From the NCBI RefSeq assembly GCF_033115175.1, contig NC_084830.1, positions 116,028,709-116,092,708 on the forward strand: a stretch of 64,000 bases of DNA. Reading direction: 5' to 3'. Both the position numbers and the translations under genes were made by a program. The first letter of the stretch is position 1. Each line of letters begins with the position of its first letter. This DNA comes from Lepus europaeus. Its lineage: Eukaryota > Chordata > Mammalia > Lagomorpha > Leporidae. The notes below the pieces were generated by a model. The model had not been told where the DNA came from. It worked only from the letters and a program-made list of their open reading frames with translations, and searched no databases. This document shows, piece by piece, positions 24,721 through 36,914 of this stretch.

Positions 24721-24861
24721 AGGAAAAGAAGTAAAAAGGGGAGGAGCAGAGGAGGAGGAAGTGGAAGAGGAAGCAGAGGAGGAAAAAGAAGGAAAAAAAG
24801 GAAGAGAAGGAGGAAGAGGAAGAAGAAGAGGAGGAAGAGGAAGAAAAGGAGGAGAAAGGGA
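24721..24861. repeat. Purine-rich (GGA/GAA) tract
   Basis: About 140 bases of almost only A and G on the plus strand, uninterrupted purine from about 24779 to 24859. It yields a low-complexity Glu/Lys/Arg/Gly-rich frame (24641-24961) that is not evidence of a gene. It sits where the N-terminal part of L1 ORF1 would be expected. Confidence 0.9.
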
Positions 24862-24999
24862 CCAAAAAACAGTGATTGAGATCAATGAGATATCATCAAA
24901 TAACCTAATACTTGTGTCTGAAGAGTTCCTGGAGGAATGGGAAAAAAAGATTGGCTTATAAGACTTATTTACAGAAATAATAGCAGAAAATTTCCTGAA

Positions 25000-25310
25000 T
25001 TTGGAAACCAATATGGCCAACCAAATACAAGAGGTACATAGAACACCGAGTAGAAACAATCAGAAAAGATCCTCAACACAACACAGAATAGTCAAACTTT
25101 CAAAATTAAGACTTGAAGACAATATCCTAAAATTTGCAATAGAGAAACAGCAGATCACCTTTGAAGGAACTCCATCAGTTTTCTCAACAGAAATGCTACA
25201 GGCCAGTTGAGAATAAAGAGATATAGTCCAAGTCTTAAGATAGCCACCCCCCACCCCAACACCAACCCAGAAAACCTTACCAGTGAAGGTCTCACTCATA
25301 AATAGAGGTT
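25000..25310 (+). pseudogene. L1 ORF1 C-terminal remnant
   Basis: The frame at 25001-25210 matches the ORF1p C-terminal domain in order (RTPSRNNQKRSS, then VKLSKLRLEDNILKFA, EKQQITFEGTPS, TEMLQAS) before a stop. A C-rich insertion-like stretch (25243-25265) follows. Confidence 0.8.
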
Positions 25311-25509
25311 AAATAAAAAAGATTTCAAGCAACAATTAAAATTATGTCACCATCCGTCCTGCCTTACAAATCATACTTAAGAATGTACTACACACAGAAG
25401 CAGAAAAAGATAATCAGCATCATGAAAAAATATGAAGGCAAAAAAAACCTCCTAACAAAAAAAAAAAAAAAAAAAGGAAATCCAAATAAAACAATAGGGA
25501 TATAATGGG

Positions 25510-28064
25510 AAAATGGCAGGAACAAGTCATTACATAACAATAATAATCTTGAATATAAATGTGCTAAATCCTCCACTTCAAAAATAGACTGGCTAAATGG
25601 ATCTAAAAAATAAGACTCATCCTTATACTGCATAAAAGACACTGCAGTAATAAAGATACAGACAGACTGAAAATGAAAGGATGGAAAAAGATATTCCACA
25701 CAAACTAAAGAAAACGAGCAGGAGCAGCTGTACTCAAAATTGGTTCAAAACAAAAACCATTAAAAGAGACAAAGAAGGTCATAATGTAAAAATTAAGGGA
25801 TTAATTGAATAAGAAGATGTGCCAGTAGTAAATGTATATGCATTCAGTGCTAAGGCACTATGTTTTTGAAAACAAATGACAATGAATCTAAAGAGAGACA
25901 TGAACTCCAATACAATAATATTTCAAGTCTTCAACATTCCATTTTCATCAATGGATAGATAAACCAGATTAAAATCAACAAAGAAACAACAGAGTTAATT
26001 TACACTATAGACCAAATGAACCTGATAGATATCTATACAAAATTTCATCCCATGGCTGCAGAATACACATTCTTTTCATCTGTATAGAGAAAATTCTCTA
26101 TTAGATATCATATATTAGCTCATAAAATAAGTACTAATTCAAAAAAATTTGAAATTATATCATGTCTCCTTTTTGACCACAATGGAATGAAGCTGTAAAT
26201 TAACAACATAAGGAACTCTATAGAAATACAACAAATGTAGATTGAAAAACATGCTACTGAATGAATGATGTGTCATACAGGAAATCAAAGGCTAAACTTT
26301 AAAAAAGATTGAAATGAATAAAAATGGCAATACAACATATTAAAACTTAAGAGATAAACAAAAGAATGTGAGGAGGAAAGTTTATAGTAATTAATACCTA
26401 CACCAAGAAGTTGGAAAGGTACCAAATAGATGAACTAACAATGCATCTGAAGCACCTAGGAAAACAAGAACAAACCAAACTCCAAATGAGCATAAGAGAA
26501 CAAATAATGAAAATTAGAAAAGAAATAAACAAAATAGAAAATTTAAAAACTATATTAAACATTAGTGAAATGAATAGCTTGTTTTTTGGAAAAAAAAATA
26601 AAGTTGATAAACCATTGGCCCAACTAACCAAAAAAAAAAAAAGGAGGAAGATTCAAATTAATAAAATCAGAGATGAAGAAAGAGATGTTATAATTGGTAG
26701 CACAGAAGCAAGAGAATAATTAGAAATTTTTAAAAATAGCTATATGCCAACAAATTAGAAAATCTACAGAAATAGATTTCTAGACACATATAATTTACCA
26801 AAACGTATGCATGAAGACATAAAAAAAACAGAGTAGATCAATAACCAAAACTCAGATTAAATCATTAATAAAGAGCTTCTGAAAACAAAAAGCCCAGGAC
26901 CAGATGGCTTCACTGTTGAATTCTACCAAAATTTAAAGGCAGAATTATTCCTAATTCTTCTTAAACCATTCACAAAAATTCAAAGGGAAGGAATCTGAAA
27001 CTCATTCTCCGAGGCCACCATTACTTTAATTCTGAAACCAAAGAAAGATACAACACAAAAGAGAATTACAGACCAATATCCCTGATGAACATAGATTCCC
27101 AAGTCTTCATCAAAATACTAGCAAATAAAATCCAACAACACTCAGCAAGATCATCGCCCAGGACCAAGTATGATTCATCCCAGGATGGCTCAAAATATGC
27201 ATCTCAATAAATACAATACATCACATCAACAAAATGCAGCATATAAAACATGATTAACTCAATAGAACAGAGAAAAAACATTTGATAAAATACAACATCA
27301 TTTCATGATAAAACAAAACAAAACAAAACTTAAAAAGGTGTAGAAGGAACATACCACAATCAAGTAAATATTTGACAAATACACAGCTGGTAAGTTATTG
27401 AATGGGGAAAAGCTGGGAGAATTTTCACTAAGATTTGGAAGCAGACAAGGATGCCCATTCTCACTACTGTTATTCAATACAATTCTGGAAGTTTAGCCAG
27501 AGGCATTAGCCAAGAAAAAGAAACCAAAGGAATACAAATTGGAAAGGAGGAAGTCAAATTCTCCCTGTTGTAAATGACATGATCCTTTATATGGGTGAGC
27601 CAAAAGACTCCACTAAGAAACTATTAGAACTCATAACACAATTTGTCAAAGTTACAGGATACAAAGTCAACATACACACACACACACACACACGTAACAT
27701 TCTTATAGACCAACAATGCTCACACTGAGAATGAATCTGCAAGAACAGTGCCATTTACAGTAGCTACAAAAATTTTAAATATCTTGGGATAAATTTAACC
27801 AAGGATATAAAATATTTCTACAAAGAAAATTACAAAAAATAAAAGAAATGAAAAATATAGAAAAATGGAAAAATCATACATGTTCATGGTTCACAGATTA
27901 ATAATATCGTTAAAATGTCCCCAGTGCCCAAAGCAGTTTTAGATTCAGTGCAATCCCAATCCTAGAACATTCTTCAGAGAACTAGAAAAAACAATCCTAA
28001 AGTTCATATGGAAACATAAGAGACCCTGAAAGCCAAAGTAATCTTAAACAATAAAAAGATTATT
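25510..28064 (+). pseudogene. L1 ORF2 remnant (endonuclease and reverse transcriptase)
   Basis: ORF2p is the endonuclease and reverse transcriptase of L1. Homology is spread over all three frames because of indels: NSSTSKIDWLNGS-like endonuclease sequence near 25565-25600, then the RT motifs given for the parent element. No frame over about 100 codons survives. Confidence 0.85.
27671..27693. repeat. (CA)n microsatellite inside L1
   Basis: About eleven CA units within the ORF2 remnant. Confidence 0.92.
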
Positions 28065-28385
28065 GCCGGCACCGTGGCTTAACAGGCTAATCCTCTGCCT
28101 TGCGGCGCCGGCACACCGGGTTCTAGTCCCAGTTGGGGCGCCGGATTCTATCCCGGTTGCCCCTCTTCCAGGCCAGCTCTCTGCTATGGCCCAGGAAGGC
28201 AGTGGAGGATGGCCCAAGTCCTTGGGCCCTGCACCTGCATGGGAGACCGGGAGAAGCACCTGGCTTCTGGCTTCGGATCAGCACGATGCACCAGCCGCAG
28301 TGGCCATTGGAGGGTGAACCAACGGAAAAAGGAAGACCTTTCTCTCTGTCTCTCTCTCTCACTATCCACTCTGCCTGTCAAAAAC

Positions 28386-28414
<29 letters not shown>
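28065..28414 (+). mobile_element. GC-rich CSINE inserted in L1
   Basis: Complete young-type copy (gccggcaccgtggcttaaca head, ggttctagtcc B-box, CCACTCTGCCTGTC end, AAAAC-rich tail). TSD aaacaataaaaaga at 28046-28059 and 28415-28428. L1 ORF2 homology resumes on both sides. Confidence 0.96.
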
Positions 28415-28417
<3 letters not shown>

Positions 28418-28479
28418 CAATAAAAAGAAAGCAGAGGTATACCAACACCAGATTTATAAACATACTATAGGACTGTCTT

Positions 28480-28535
28480 TATTAAAAAAAAAAAAAAAAA
28501 AAAAAAAACTCTGGTATGGGCAAAAAAAAAAAAAA
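28480..28535. repeat. Two poly-A tracts
   Basis: A-runs at about 28482-28508 and 28522-28535 within the L1 fossil, longer than expected for ORF2. They may be expansions. Confidence 0.75.
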
Positions 28536-29062
28536 GACACGTAGACCAATAAAACAGAATTGAAAATCTAGAAATTAATCCATGCATCTACAACCAATCA
28601 ATCTTTGACAAGCAAGGTAATATCACTTTCTGGAGAAAGAACAGTCACTTCAACGAATGATGTGGGATTCTGATTCCAACATGCCGAAATCTGAAAACCA
28701 AAACAATAACGTCACACCCTATACAAAAATCAACTTACAATGGATCAGCAATCTAAACATCAGACACAAAGCCATTAAATTAATAGAGGAAAACATAAGG
28801 GAAATGCTGCAGAACAGTGGTCTATACAGAGATTTCTTACTAAGATGCCAGAACAGGCAATAAAAGTGAAATGGACAAATGAGATCACATAAATCTAAGA
28901 AACTTTTCCACATCAAAGGAAACGATTAACAAGCTAAAAGGGCAACCTACAGAATGGGATAAGTATTTTCAAACAATGCATAAAGGATTAATATCCAAAA
29001 TATATAAGGAGCTCAAGAAACTCAACAACAAGACAAATAATCAAATTAAGAAATTAGCAAAG

Positions 29063-29398
29063 GGCCAGCGCCGTGGCTCAGTAGGCTAATCCTCCGCCTT
29101 GCGGCGCCGGCACACCGGGTTCTAGTCCCGGTCGGGGCACCGATCCTGTCCCAGTTGCCCCTCTTCCAGGCCAGCTCTCTGCTGTGGCCAGGGACTGCAG
29201 TGGAGGATGGCCCAAGTGCTTGGGCCCTGCACCCCATGGGAGACCAGGAGAAGCACCTGGCTCCTGCCATTGGAACAGCGCGGTGCGCCGGATGCAGCGC
29301 GCCTACCGCGGCAGCCATTGGAGGGTGAACCAACGGCAAAAAGGAAGACCTTTCTCTCTGTCTCCCTCTACTGTCCACTCTGCCTGTTTAAAAAAAAA
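29063..29398 (+). mobile_element. Youngest-type CSINE inserted in L1
   Basis: Complete GC-rich copy with the caccgatcctgtcc variant shared with the copies at 6158 and 37081. Perfect TSD aaattagcaaag at 29051-29062 and 29399-29410. L1 continues on both sides. Confidence 0.97.
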
Positions 29399-29702
29399 AA
29401 ATTAGCAAAGGATATGAACAGGTATTTTTCAAAGGATGAAATATGAATGGTCAACAAACACAAAAAAATTGTTCTTGATCACTAGCAATCAGGGAAATGC
29501 AAATAAAAACCAAAATGAGGTATTACCTCACACCAGTGAAGAGTTTTAAATAATTGTATATACAATGCAATACTAATCATTCTTTAGAACAAATAATCCT
29601 GTCCTCTGTCACAATAAGGGATGGGAATAGAAGATATCCATTAACTAAGTCCAGAAAGATTGACACTACCCAATTTCACTCATATATGGAATAGAAAATA
29701 AC

Positions 29703-30175
29703 TATTGCAGGGAAGTCATATAAATCAGTGGATAAGACGCTGCTTGTTATGCCCAAGCTCCATTTCAAACTGTATGAGATCAAATCCAAGCTCTGCTGTC
29801 CATTCCAGCTTCCTGCTAACATACACTCTGGGAGGCAGAAGTGATGGCACAAGTGCTTGGGTCCCTACTACCATGCAGGAGATCTGGATTGAGCTCCTGG
29901 CTCCTGTTTTCAGCTTGACTCAGCCCTGACTGTTGTTAGCATTTGAGGAGTGAACCAGCAATGATACATTGATCATGCTTGCTTGCTTGCTTGCTTGCTT
30001 GCATTTTTCTTTCTACCTTTTCCTTCCTTCCTTCCTTCTTCTTCCCTTCCCTTCCCTTCCCTTCCCTTCCCTTCCCTTCCCTTTTTCCTTCCTTCTCTCT
30101 CTCTCTCTCCCTCCCTCTCTGTGTGTGTATGTGTGTCTCTATCTCACATAAAATAAATGAACAGATTTTAAAAAG
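29703..30175 (+). mobile_element. Old CSINE with expanded pyrimidine region
   Basis: A diverged C-repeat body (29705-29960; gagctcctggctcctg, gaggagtgaaccagca) runs into a 150-bp pyrimidine-rich microsatellite where the CT-rich segment should be. It ends with a SINE-like tail (aaaataaatgaacagattt, about 30150-30170). Confidence 0.8.
29978..30133. repeat. Compound microsatellite (GCTT, CCTT, CCCTT, CT, GT)
   Basis: Successive runs of (GCTT)n, (CCTT)n, (CCCTT)8, (CT)n and (GT)n on one strand, derived from the CT-rich part of the SINE. Confidence 0.92.
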
Positions 30176-32200
30176 TTTCTGTAATATAAGTTGAGAGTAA
30201 AATAGTGATACCATAGATGGGAAAATTGGGTCAATGGATATTTTGTTATAGGTAGCCAGGAAGAGTCAGTTCTTGTGTTCTAGGACACAGTGAGTTGAAT
30301 ATCAGTATAGTAACAATGAATCCATTGTATATCTCAAAGTAGAAGATGGAAATTTGAAGGCACTCCCCATAAAGAAATGATAAAAGTTTAGAGTGATTAA
30401 TATGACAATTATTGAGTTGATCTTTACTCAACACATACAAGACCCCAAACATCAACTATACCTCATATATATATATGCTAATATCAACTAAGAATTGAAA
30501 TAAATATGAAACCATTTACTATTTGAAAATTTATTTAACTTTATGAATAATTGATGCTATTAATCAGGAAAAATATGTATTTTGTACATTTTTCATATTG
30601 AAAAATATGAAAATGCCTAGAGAGTACTCAGAAGTCTGGAAAAAGTTCAATAGTTAGATGATAATATTTAACCAATGGATAGTTATTTTTACACTAGTGC
30701 ATTTCATCAAAGAAAGCGAGAGATGATATTTAACTACAAACCTGCTTCCCAAAAGACATATTTATAGAAGTTATTCCTATAATTTGGTATCACATTTTCT
30801 GGTGTACTACATGCATAGTACCTATAAATTAGTGTTCTCCAGAGATCTGGTGTTTTTCAAATATGTAGAACACTGAGAAGAAATTCTATCCTGCTGTCTT
30901 GTTTGGAAAGCCACTTTACAGATTTCCTTCCCCATCCCTCTTCCCTCTGGCTGTGCCCATCTTTTAAATTCACCAGGGAATTTGGGCTAAAGAGGATGTG
31001 TCAATATAACTTTGGGATGAAAAGTACTCATAAACTGCGTTTATGTACAATACCATAAAAATTAAATTCTCTCCTCACCAAATAATAATTGACTACCACA
31101 TAAGGAATACTCTGATATATTCATTAATATGGCTTTGTCTCATTCATAGCAAACATTCTAAATGCCAAGAGAGATACAAAAGTGTCTAAATATTCTGATC
31201 TGAACATCTCCAGCGAGGTTATTTCACTGACTGAAGTATGCGGTCTCAATTGCCAGTCCCTCTGTTGTGCCTTCTCCCGATGACATAAGGAAACTTCTGA
31301 CAAGAGACGAAACATTTCTGCCAGCTGAGGTGACATTGTGTTCATTCAATAACGATACAAGGCCCTAAGGTCCTTTAGCAAGAAAGATAACAAAGAAATC
31401 CTCATTAACTAACTGAGCAAGAATGAAGGTCATCCCACAGAGACGATGTCATGTATACACGTCACCTAGAACATTTGTTCTTCATTAAAGCTGCAAGCCC
31501 AGGCTGGGCTATCATCTAAGAGCATTTTAATACCCTGTCCTCTGTCAGAAATAATGGTTGGGGTATTTGTTTCCTCTGTAATATACTTAAGAGGGCATTT
31601 TATGATCATTTACCTTCATATCAATGGATTCAAATAATGTTTTAGGACATAATGTGATTAGATTTAATATTGGTAATAACAGCTTGGATTTCTCAGATGA
31701 AATAAATGAGGTCTGTAGTCATCTATTCTAAGGAGCTCATTATACAAGTTCACGATCCTACTATTATTCTTAGTGGTGATATTGTGCAAAGAACTGGTTT
31801 ACCAACAGGTTTGATTTTAAAAACATTTATTTATATGGAGAAAGCCCTCTAAGTCATTCTATCTGCAAAAGATCCTCTTATTTGGCAATTTAATTTAATT
31901 ATACAGTAAACATATATTTCCAATTTGCTACTAATTAAGTCTAGAGTGTTCTCTTTATTAAATAGAAAACAATAAAAGTAGACTTACACTCTAAAGAATG
32001 TTGCAGGAATAACATTTAAAAATAGTTTCTTTTGTCAGGATTATTTGGCAGTTATACCTTATTTCTACAAGCTGAGATGACATTATCTTCAACAATAGTA
32101 CAAAATTTTGAAGTTTTTAGTGAGAAATATTATTTTACTATAAATATGAAGGTTATTAGATATTTCTTTTTATTGGAACATATACTTTTATCAGTTCTCA
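30176..32200. other. Unique AT-rich sequence, 2 kb
   Basis: No gene or repeat recognised. A short TA run lies near 30466-30478. Confidence 0.5.
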
Positions 32201-32535
32201 ATAATTTTTAAAAGATTTATTTATTTAATTGAAAAATCAGAGTTATAGCAGAGAGGGAGAGACAGAGAGCAGAGAGATCCTTATCCACTGGTTTACTCCT
32301 CAAATGGTCATAATACCTAGGGCTGGGTGAGGCTGAAGCTAGGAGCCAGGAAGCCATCCTGGTCTCCACATGTGTGGCAGAGTCATGTACACAGGGACCA
32401 TTGTCTGCAACCTTCCTAGATATATTGGTAGGAAGCTGACTGTGAAGTGGTATAGGCAAGACTTGAATAAATCCTCTGGTAAGAGAATTGAGAGTTCTAA
32501 GTGACAGCCAAATCTACTATGCCACAATTCTTGTC
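32201..32535 (-). mobile_element. CSINE, minus strand, diverged
   Basis: Reverse tail (aaaagatttatttatttaat), purine-rich segment and reversed body (aggctgaagctaggagccagg), ending near the head complement at 32520-32535. Moderately old. Confidence 0.88.
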
Positions 32536-34458
32536 CTAGTCAATTTTAATAATAAAATATTAAGAAAATCCCTAAATGTTTTCCAAAATGTGTGTATATT
32601 AAATTGAATTTGATAACTTAAAAAAGTCTAATAAAATTTATGTGAAATCCATCTTACGTGAAAAATCCAAAATTATCTGAGTATGTCAGAATCATGTAAT
32701 TACAGGTTGTATTGTTACCCATAACAGTCACCAATGACCCATTGACAGGTGAATGGAAATCTCTCCATTGTCAAAATTTATTTTATACTACATTTATCTG
32801 GTTCTAAATTCCATTTAAAATACAAAAATTCTCCAGAATATCCTCTCACAAAATATGTGTCCAGGATCGAACATGGATAATATTTACAAAAGAAAACCAT
32901 ATAGACAGATAGAGACATGCTTGGTTATCTATAGATTGATTATCTATTGATTTATACAAATCCTTTCAAAGAAGATAGCTTTTTACTCTTGCTACATCAT
33001 TGATAGTCATTTTTAGGAAAATACTTGGAGAATGGTAAAGTTGATATCCTTAATTTATTCTGCTGTAAACAGTGATTTAGGGAAAAATTAACTCTATCAG
33101 TTTGTAAGCATTTCCTTGATATAAAACTATTGAGCTTCTCCTTTCCTGTTGCAGAAAGAAAAGGCCAAGCCCTGAGGCACAGTCTTCCAATGCATATATC
33201 AAGCTGCATGTCTAATGAAAGGCAATGAAATAGGTCCATCTGCTGCAGTTTTCCATTGAACTCCACTGCCTGTGATGCTATTTGCAAGTCAATGGTAAAG
33301 CCAGACTCATTTCACTTTTCTGCATCATATGTTTGAATATATCCGCTGATAGATGAATAGGGACAGGATATAACCATATGTGGTAAAAGCGTTGCTTGGC
33401 ATTTACACTTCTTTCCTTTTATACTAAATAGTGGTTATTTGAGAATTTACTTAAAAATGATTGGTTACCTCAACTTACTATGTAATTGCTTAATTCTATC
33501 ATTTTATGGAAAAGATATGAAGGTTAAAAAGAGAACCCAAAATCAAAGTAGACCTTTGCTCTGCCATTGCTATCATTCAGGCTTATCATAAAAGTGTGTT
33601 GGGCTATTTAAGAAATGTTTTAGTGAAAATTATCCATGTTTATGCATTTACATATTATTTTAATAATATCACCATTTAATTCAAAAGAGAAACATAAACA
33701 TTACAACATTACTTCATTTTGTGATTTGTCTTCTAATCTGTATCTCCAAAGAAATGTTTTAGACCAAATCTTATGCAGTATTAAAACATTAATTCATCTC
33801 AACTTTCTTCCCTATGAAAGCTTCATTTGCATGGATTATAAATGTTCATATCTGAAAATCTTGCATCAAATTATGCTTTTATGTTTTGTCTATTTTCACT
33901 ATTAGCATTCCTCTTTTCCAAGCAAGCTTGAAGACTGTGCCTCAAATAGCTCTATTTCATTTAAATATGAAAATGTCTTTTCCTTACCCAACAAACAGCA
34001 AATTCAATTTGTATGAGTACTTTCATCTCTCTGTCTCTGTGTATCTCTCTCTCTCTCTCTCTCTCTTTTCTCATACTCCTTCATGGTACACCAGGCTCAC
34101 TAACCATCTTATAACTCAGGTGACCTGATACTTGTATTCTTTTCTGAGAAACTACTGTTTCCAGGCAGCTTCCTCTTCTATATTATGTGTTGCTGATTTT
34201 TCACCTTTCCTATTGTAAAATCTATCATTTGAACCAGGGAGTTTTCTATGACATCCAATGCTCTAAAGGATGTCACCTAGTCATCACTAAATTCTCAATA
34301 TTTACCAAAAACATAAGCTTGTCCATATCATAGCTTATAATTTGGTGATTTTGTTCTAATGCCATTCTTGTTCATAGACCTAAAGATTCGGCACAGATAT
34401 GCAAGCATCTCCAAGGGAAGGCGACTGACATTTTCAGTTATTAGTTGAGTCTTCCACT
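32536..34458. other. Unique AT-rich sequence with a CT microsatellite
   Basis: No gene recognised. A (CT)n run with about eleven units lies near 34041-34068, and short frames around it are not supported. Confidence 0.5.
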
Positions 34459-34833
34459 TTTAAAGATTTATTTATTTGAAAGCAAAAGTGACAGAAACAC
34501 ATACACACACAGGTGCACACAGAGAGAGAAAGAGAAAAAGAGAGAAAGAGAGAGTGAAAGAGAGAAAGAGAGAGAGAGAGAGGAGAGATCTTGCATCTAT
34601 TGGTTTACTCCCCAGATGGCTTTCATTCCCAGATGACTGGAGCCAGGAATTCCAATCCAGGTTCCCCAAGTGGAAAGCAGGAACTCAAGTACATGAGCCA
34701 GTCTCTGCTGCTTCCCAGGTGCATTAGCAAGGAGCTGACCAGAAAGGGAGTGTCCTGGACTCAAACCAGCACTCCAATATGGGATGAAAGTATCCTAAGC
34801 TGTAGCTTAACCTATTGTGCCACAAAATCTGTC
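34459..34833 (-). mobile_element. CSINE, minus strand, with purine expansion
   Basis: Reverse tail (aaagatttatttatttgaaa), a long A/G-rich stretch (about 34520-34590) that is the expanded complement of the CT segment, then the reversed body to tgtgccacaaaatctgtc. Moderately old. Confidence 0.88.
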
Positions 34834-35275
34834 TTTTTTTCTCTTCTTCATCTTCTCCTTGCTCTTCTTTTCTTCACCTTCACTACCCTCCACTTTCATG
34901 GACATTTCTTTAAGTCTTTATCTTGAAAAATTATTATGGATAATGAAATGGCAAAAGGAAATTTTCCTTTTTTTCACAGTTATCTCAACAAACGCTTGTA
35001 TATTTACTGCATTACTACAAATCCAAAAACTGATACACACAATTGCATGAGTTTTAAAATAAAAAAGTATTATTTAATAACAGTTATTTAATAACCAAGT
35101 AACAAAGTTTTAAACACTAAAAGAATCATGTAAGCATAGTTATGACTCTTATTTAAAGTTGCTAGCTTTTAAAAAAATTAGATGAATTTATTACTACATT
35201 AGATTCTCGGGGTCATAGCAAATGTATGATAATTACTACAACACAATTCTCAATTCTCACACTAATGTGGCATTG
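34834..35275. other. AT-rich unique sequence
   Basis: Nothing recognised. A short pyrimidine-rich run follows the SINE. Confidence 0.5.
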
Positions 35276-35950
35276 ATACAAATAAAACAGATCAAAAGTT
35301 CTCAACAAAATACCAGTAAAACCAAATCTAAAACCAAAAAGATCATATTTATGATTGATTGGGATTTATCCCAGAGATGCAAGGGCGGTTCAAGATCTGC
35401 AAATCAAATAAGCATCATAAATCACATCAACAGAGTGAAGAAGAAAAACCATATGGTCATCTCAATAGATGTGGAGAAAACATCTGATAAAATTCAACAT
35501 CACTTAATGATAAAAACCCTGTATAAATTAGGTATAGAGGGAACATGTATCAAATTATAAAGACTACATATGACAAACCAACAGCCAATATCATACTGAA
35601 TTGGAAAAAGCTGAAAACATTTACCTTCAATAATGGAACCAGATAAGGATGTCTACTTTTACCACTTTTGCTCTTATTCAATATACTAATGAAATTATTA
35701 TAAAGAGCAATTAGGGAGGAGAAAGAAATAAGGGGCATCAAAATTGGAGAGGAGAAATCAAAATATCCATATTTGCAAATGGCATGATATAGCACATGGA
35801 AAAACCTAAACATTCCACCGAAAATGCTGTTAGAAATGATAGACCAAATCAGTAATGTTTCCGGTTACAAAACAGTCTAAAAAACAGTAGCTTTGTAAAT
35901 ACTAATTACGAACTCACTGAAAGAGAAATCAAGAAAGAAATCCCATTCAC

Positions 35951-36280
35951 GGGGCTGGCACCAAGGCGCACTAGGTAAATCCTCCGCCTGTAGTGCCTGC
36001 ATCCCATAAGGTTTCTGTTTCTGGTCCCGGTTGCTCCACTTCCGGTCCAGCTCTTTGCTGTGGCCTGGGATAGCAAAGGAGGATGGCCCAAGTGCTTGGG
36101 CCCCTGTACTCTTCCTGCATAGGACCAGGAAGAGGCACCTGGCTCCTGGCTTCAGATCGGCACAGCTCCAGCTGCAGCGGCCATTTAGGGAGTGAACCAA
36201 CGGAAGGAAGATCTTTCTCTCTGTCTCTTTCTCTCTCACTGTCTGTAACTCTACCAGTCAAATAAATAAATAAATAAATA
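35951..36280 (+). mobile_element. CSINE inserted in L1, 17-bp TSD
   Basis: Complete C-repeat (ggggctggcaccaaggcgca head, AAATAAATAAATA tail). TSD aaagaaatcccattcac at 35934-35950 and, with one change, at 36281-36297. Confidence 0.96.
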
Positions 36281-36594
36281 AAAGAAATCCCACTCACAAT
36301 AAATTCAAATATTTAGGAAAAATATAATCAAGGAAGTGAAATATCTCTACAATGAAAATTATAAATATTTATGAAAGAAATCAGCAAGAACATATACAAA
36401 ACACGGAAAGATATCCCTGTCTCATGGATTTGAAGAATGAATATCATTAAAATATCTATACTACCTAAAGCAATCTATAGATTCATTGAAATTCCTATCA
36501 CTATATCAATGGCATTCTTTATTGAATTAGAAAAAAACAATTCTAAATTCATACAGAATTTCACACTTCCAGAATAAGCTAAGTGATACTTAGC

Positions 36595-36622
36595 AAATAA
36601 AATAAAATAAAATAAAAAATAA
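36595..36622. repeat. (AATAA)n simple repeat
   Basis: Short AATAA pentamer run inside the L1 fossil. Confidence 0.8.
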
Positions 36623-36914
36623 ATCAAGCTGGAAGCAATACAGTACCTAACTTCAAAGCATACTACAAATCTGTCATAATTAAAACAGCATGGTACTGGC
36701 ATACAGACAGCCACATCAATCAGTGGAACAGAGTAGAGAGCTCAGAAACTAGTCTACTTACATACACCCAACTAATTTTTGACAAAAGTGCCCAGACCAT
36801 ACATTCAAGACAGGATGATCTCTTAAATAGATGGTGCTGGCAAAACTAGCTGTGAATCTGTAGAAGAATGAAATTGGAGCCATACCTCTCATCATATACA
36901 AAAATCAAGTCAAA

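Larger units (their letters stand above)
24862..29700 (+). mobile_element. Long decayed L1 with ORF1 and ORF2 remnants
   Basis: ORF1 C-terminal homology lies at 25001-25300 (RTPSRNNQKRSSTQHRIVKL). ORF2 follows from about 25510 with the endonuclease domain. The reverse transcriptase shows KSPGPDGFT at 26888-26914 and [17 protein letters not shown] at about 27430-27480. The catalytic FADD position near 27567-27580 reads VVND in one frame, so activity would be lost even without the many stops. ORF2 C-terminal and 3' sequence continues to about 29700. Two CSINEs (28065 and 29063) interrupt it. Confidence 0.9.

Noticed and set aside
24641..24961. Acidic/basic low-complexity protein of 106 residues
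   Set aside because: It is translation of a purine simple repeat within an L1 fossil.
29978..30133. CRISPR-like regular repeats
   Set aside because: Units are 2-5 bp with no spacers, so this is a compound microsatellite in a mammalian genome.
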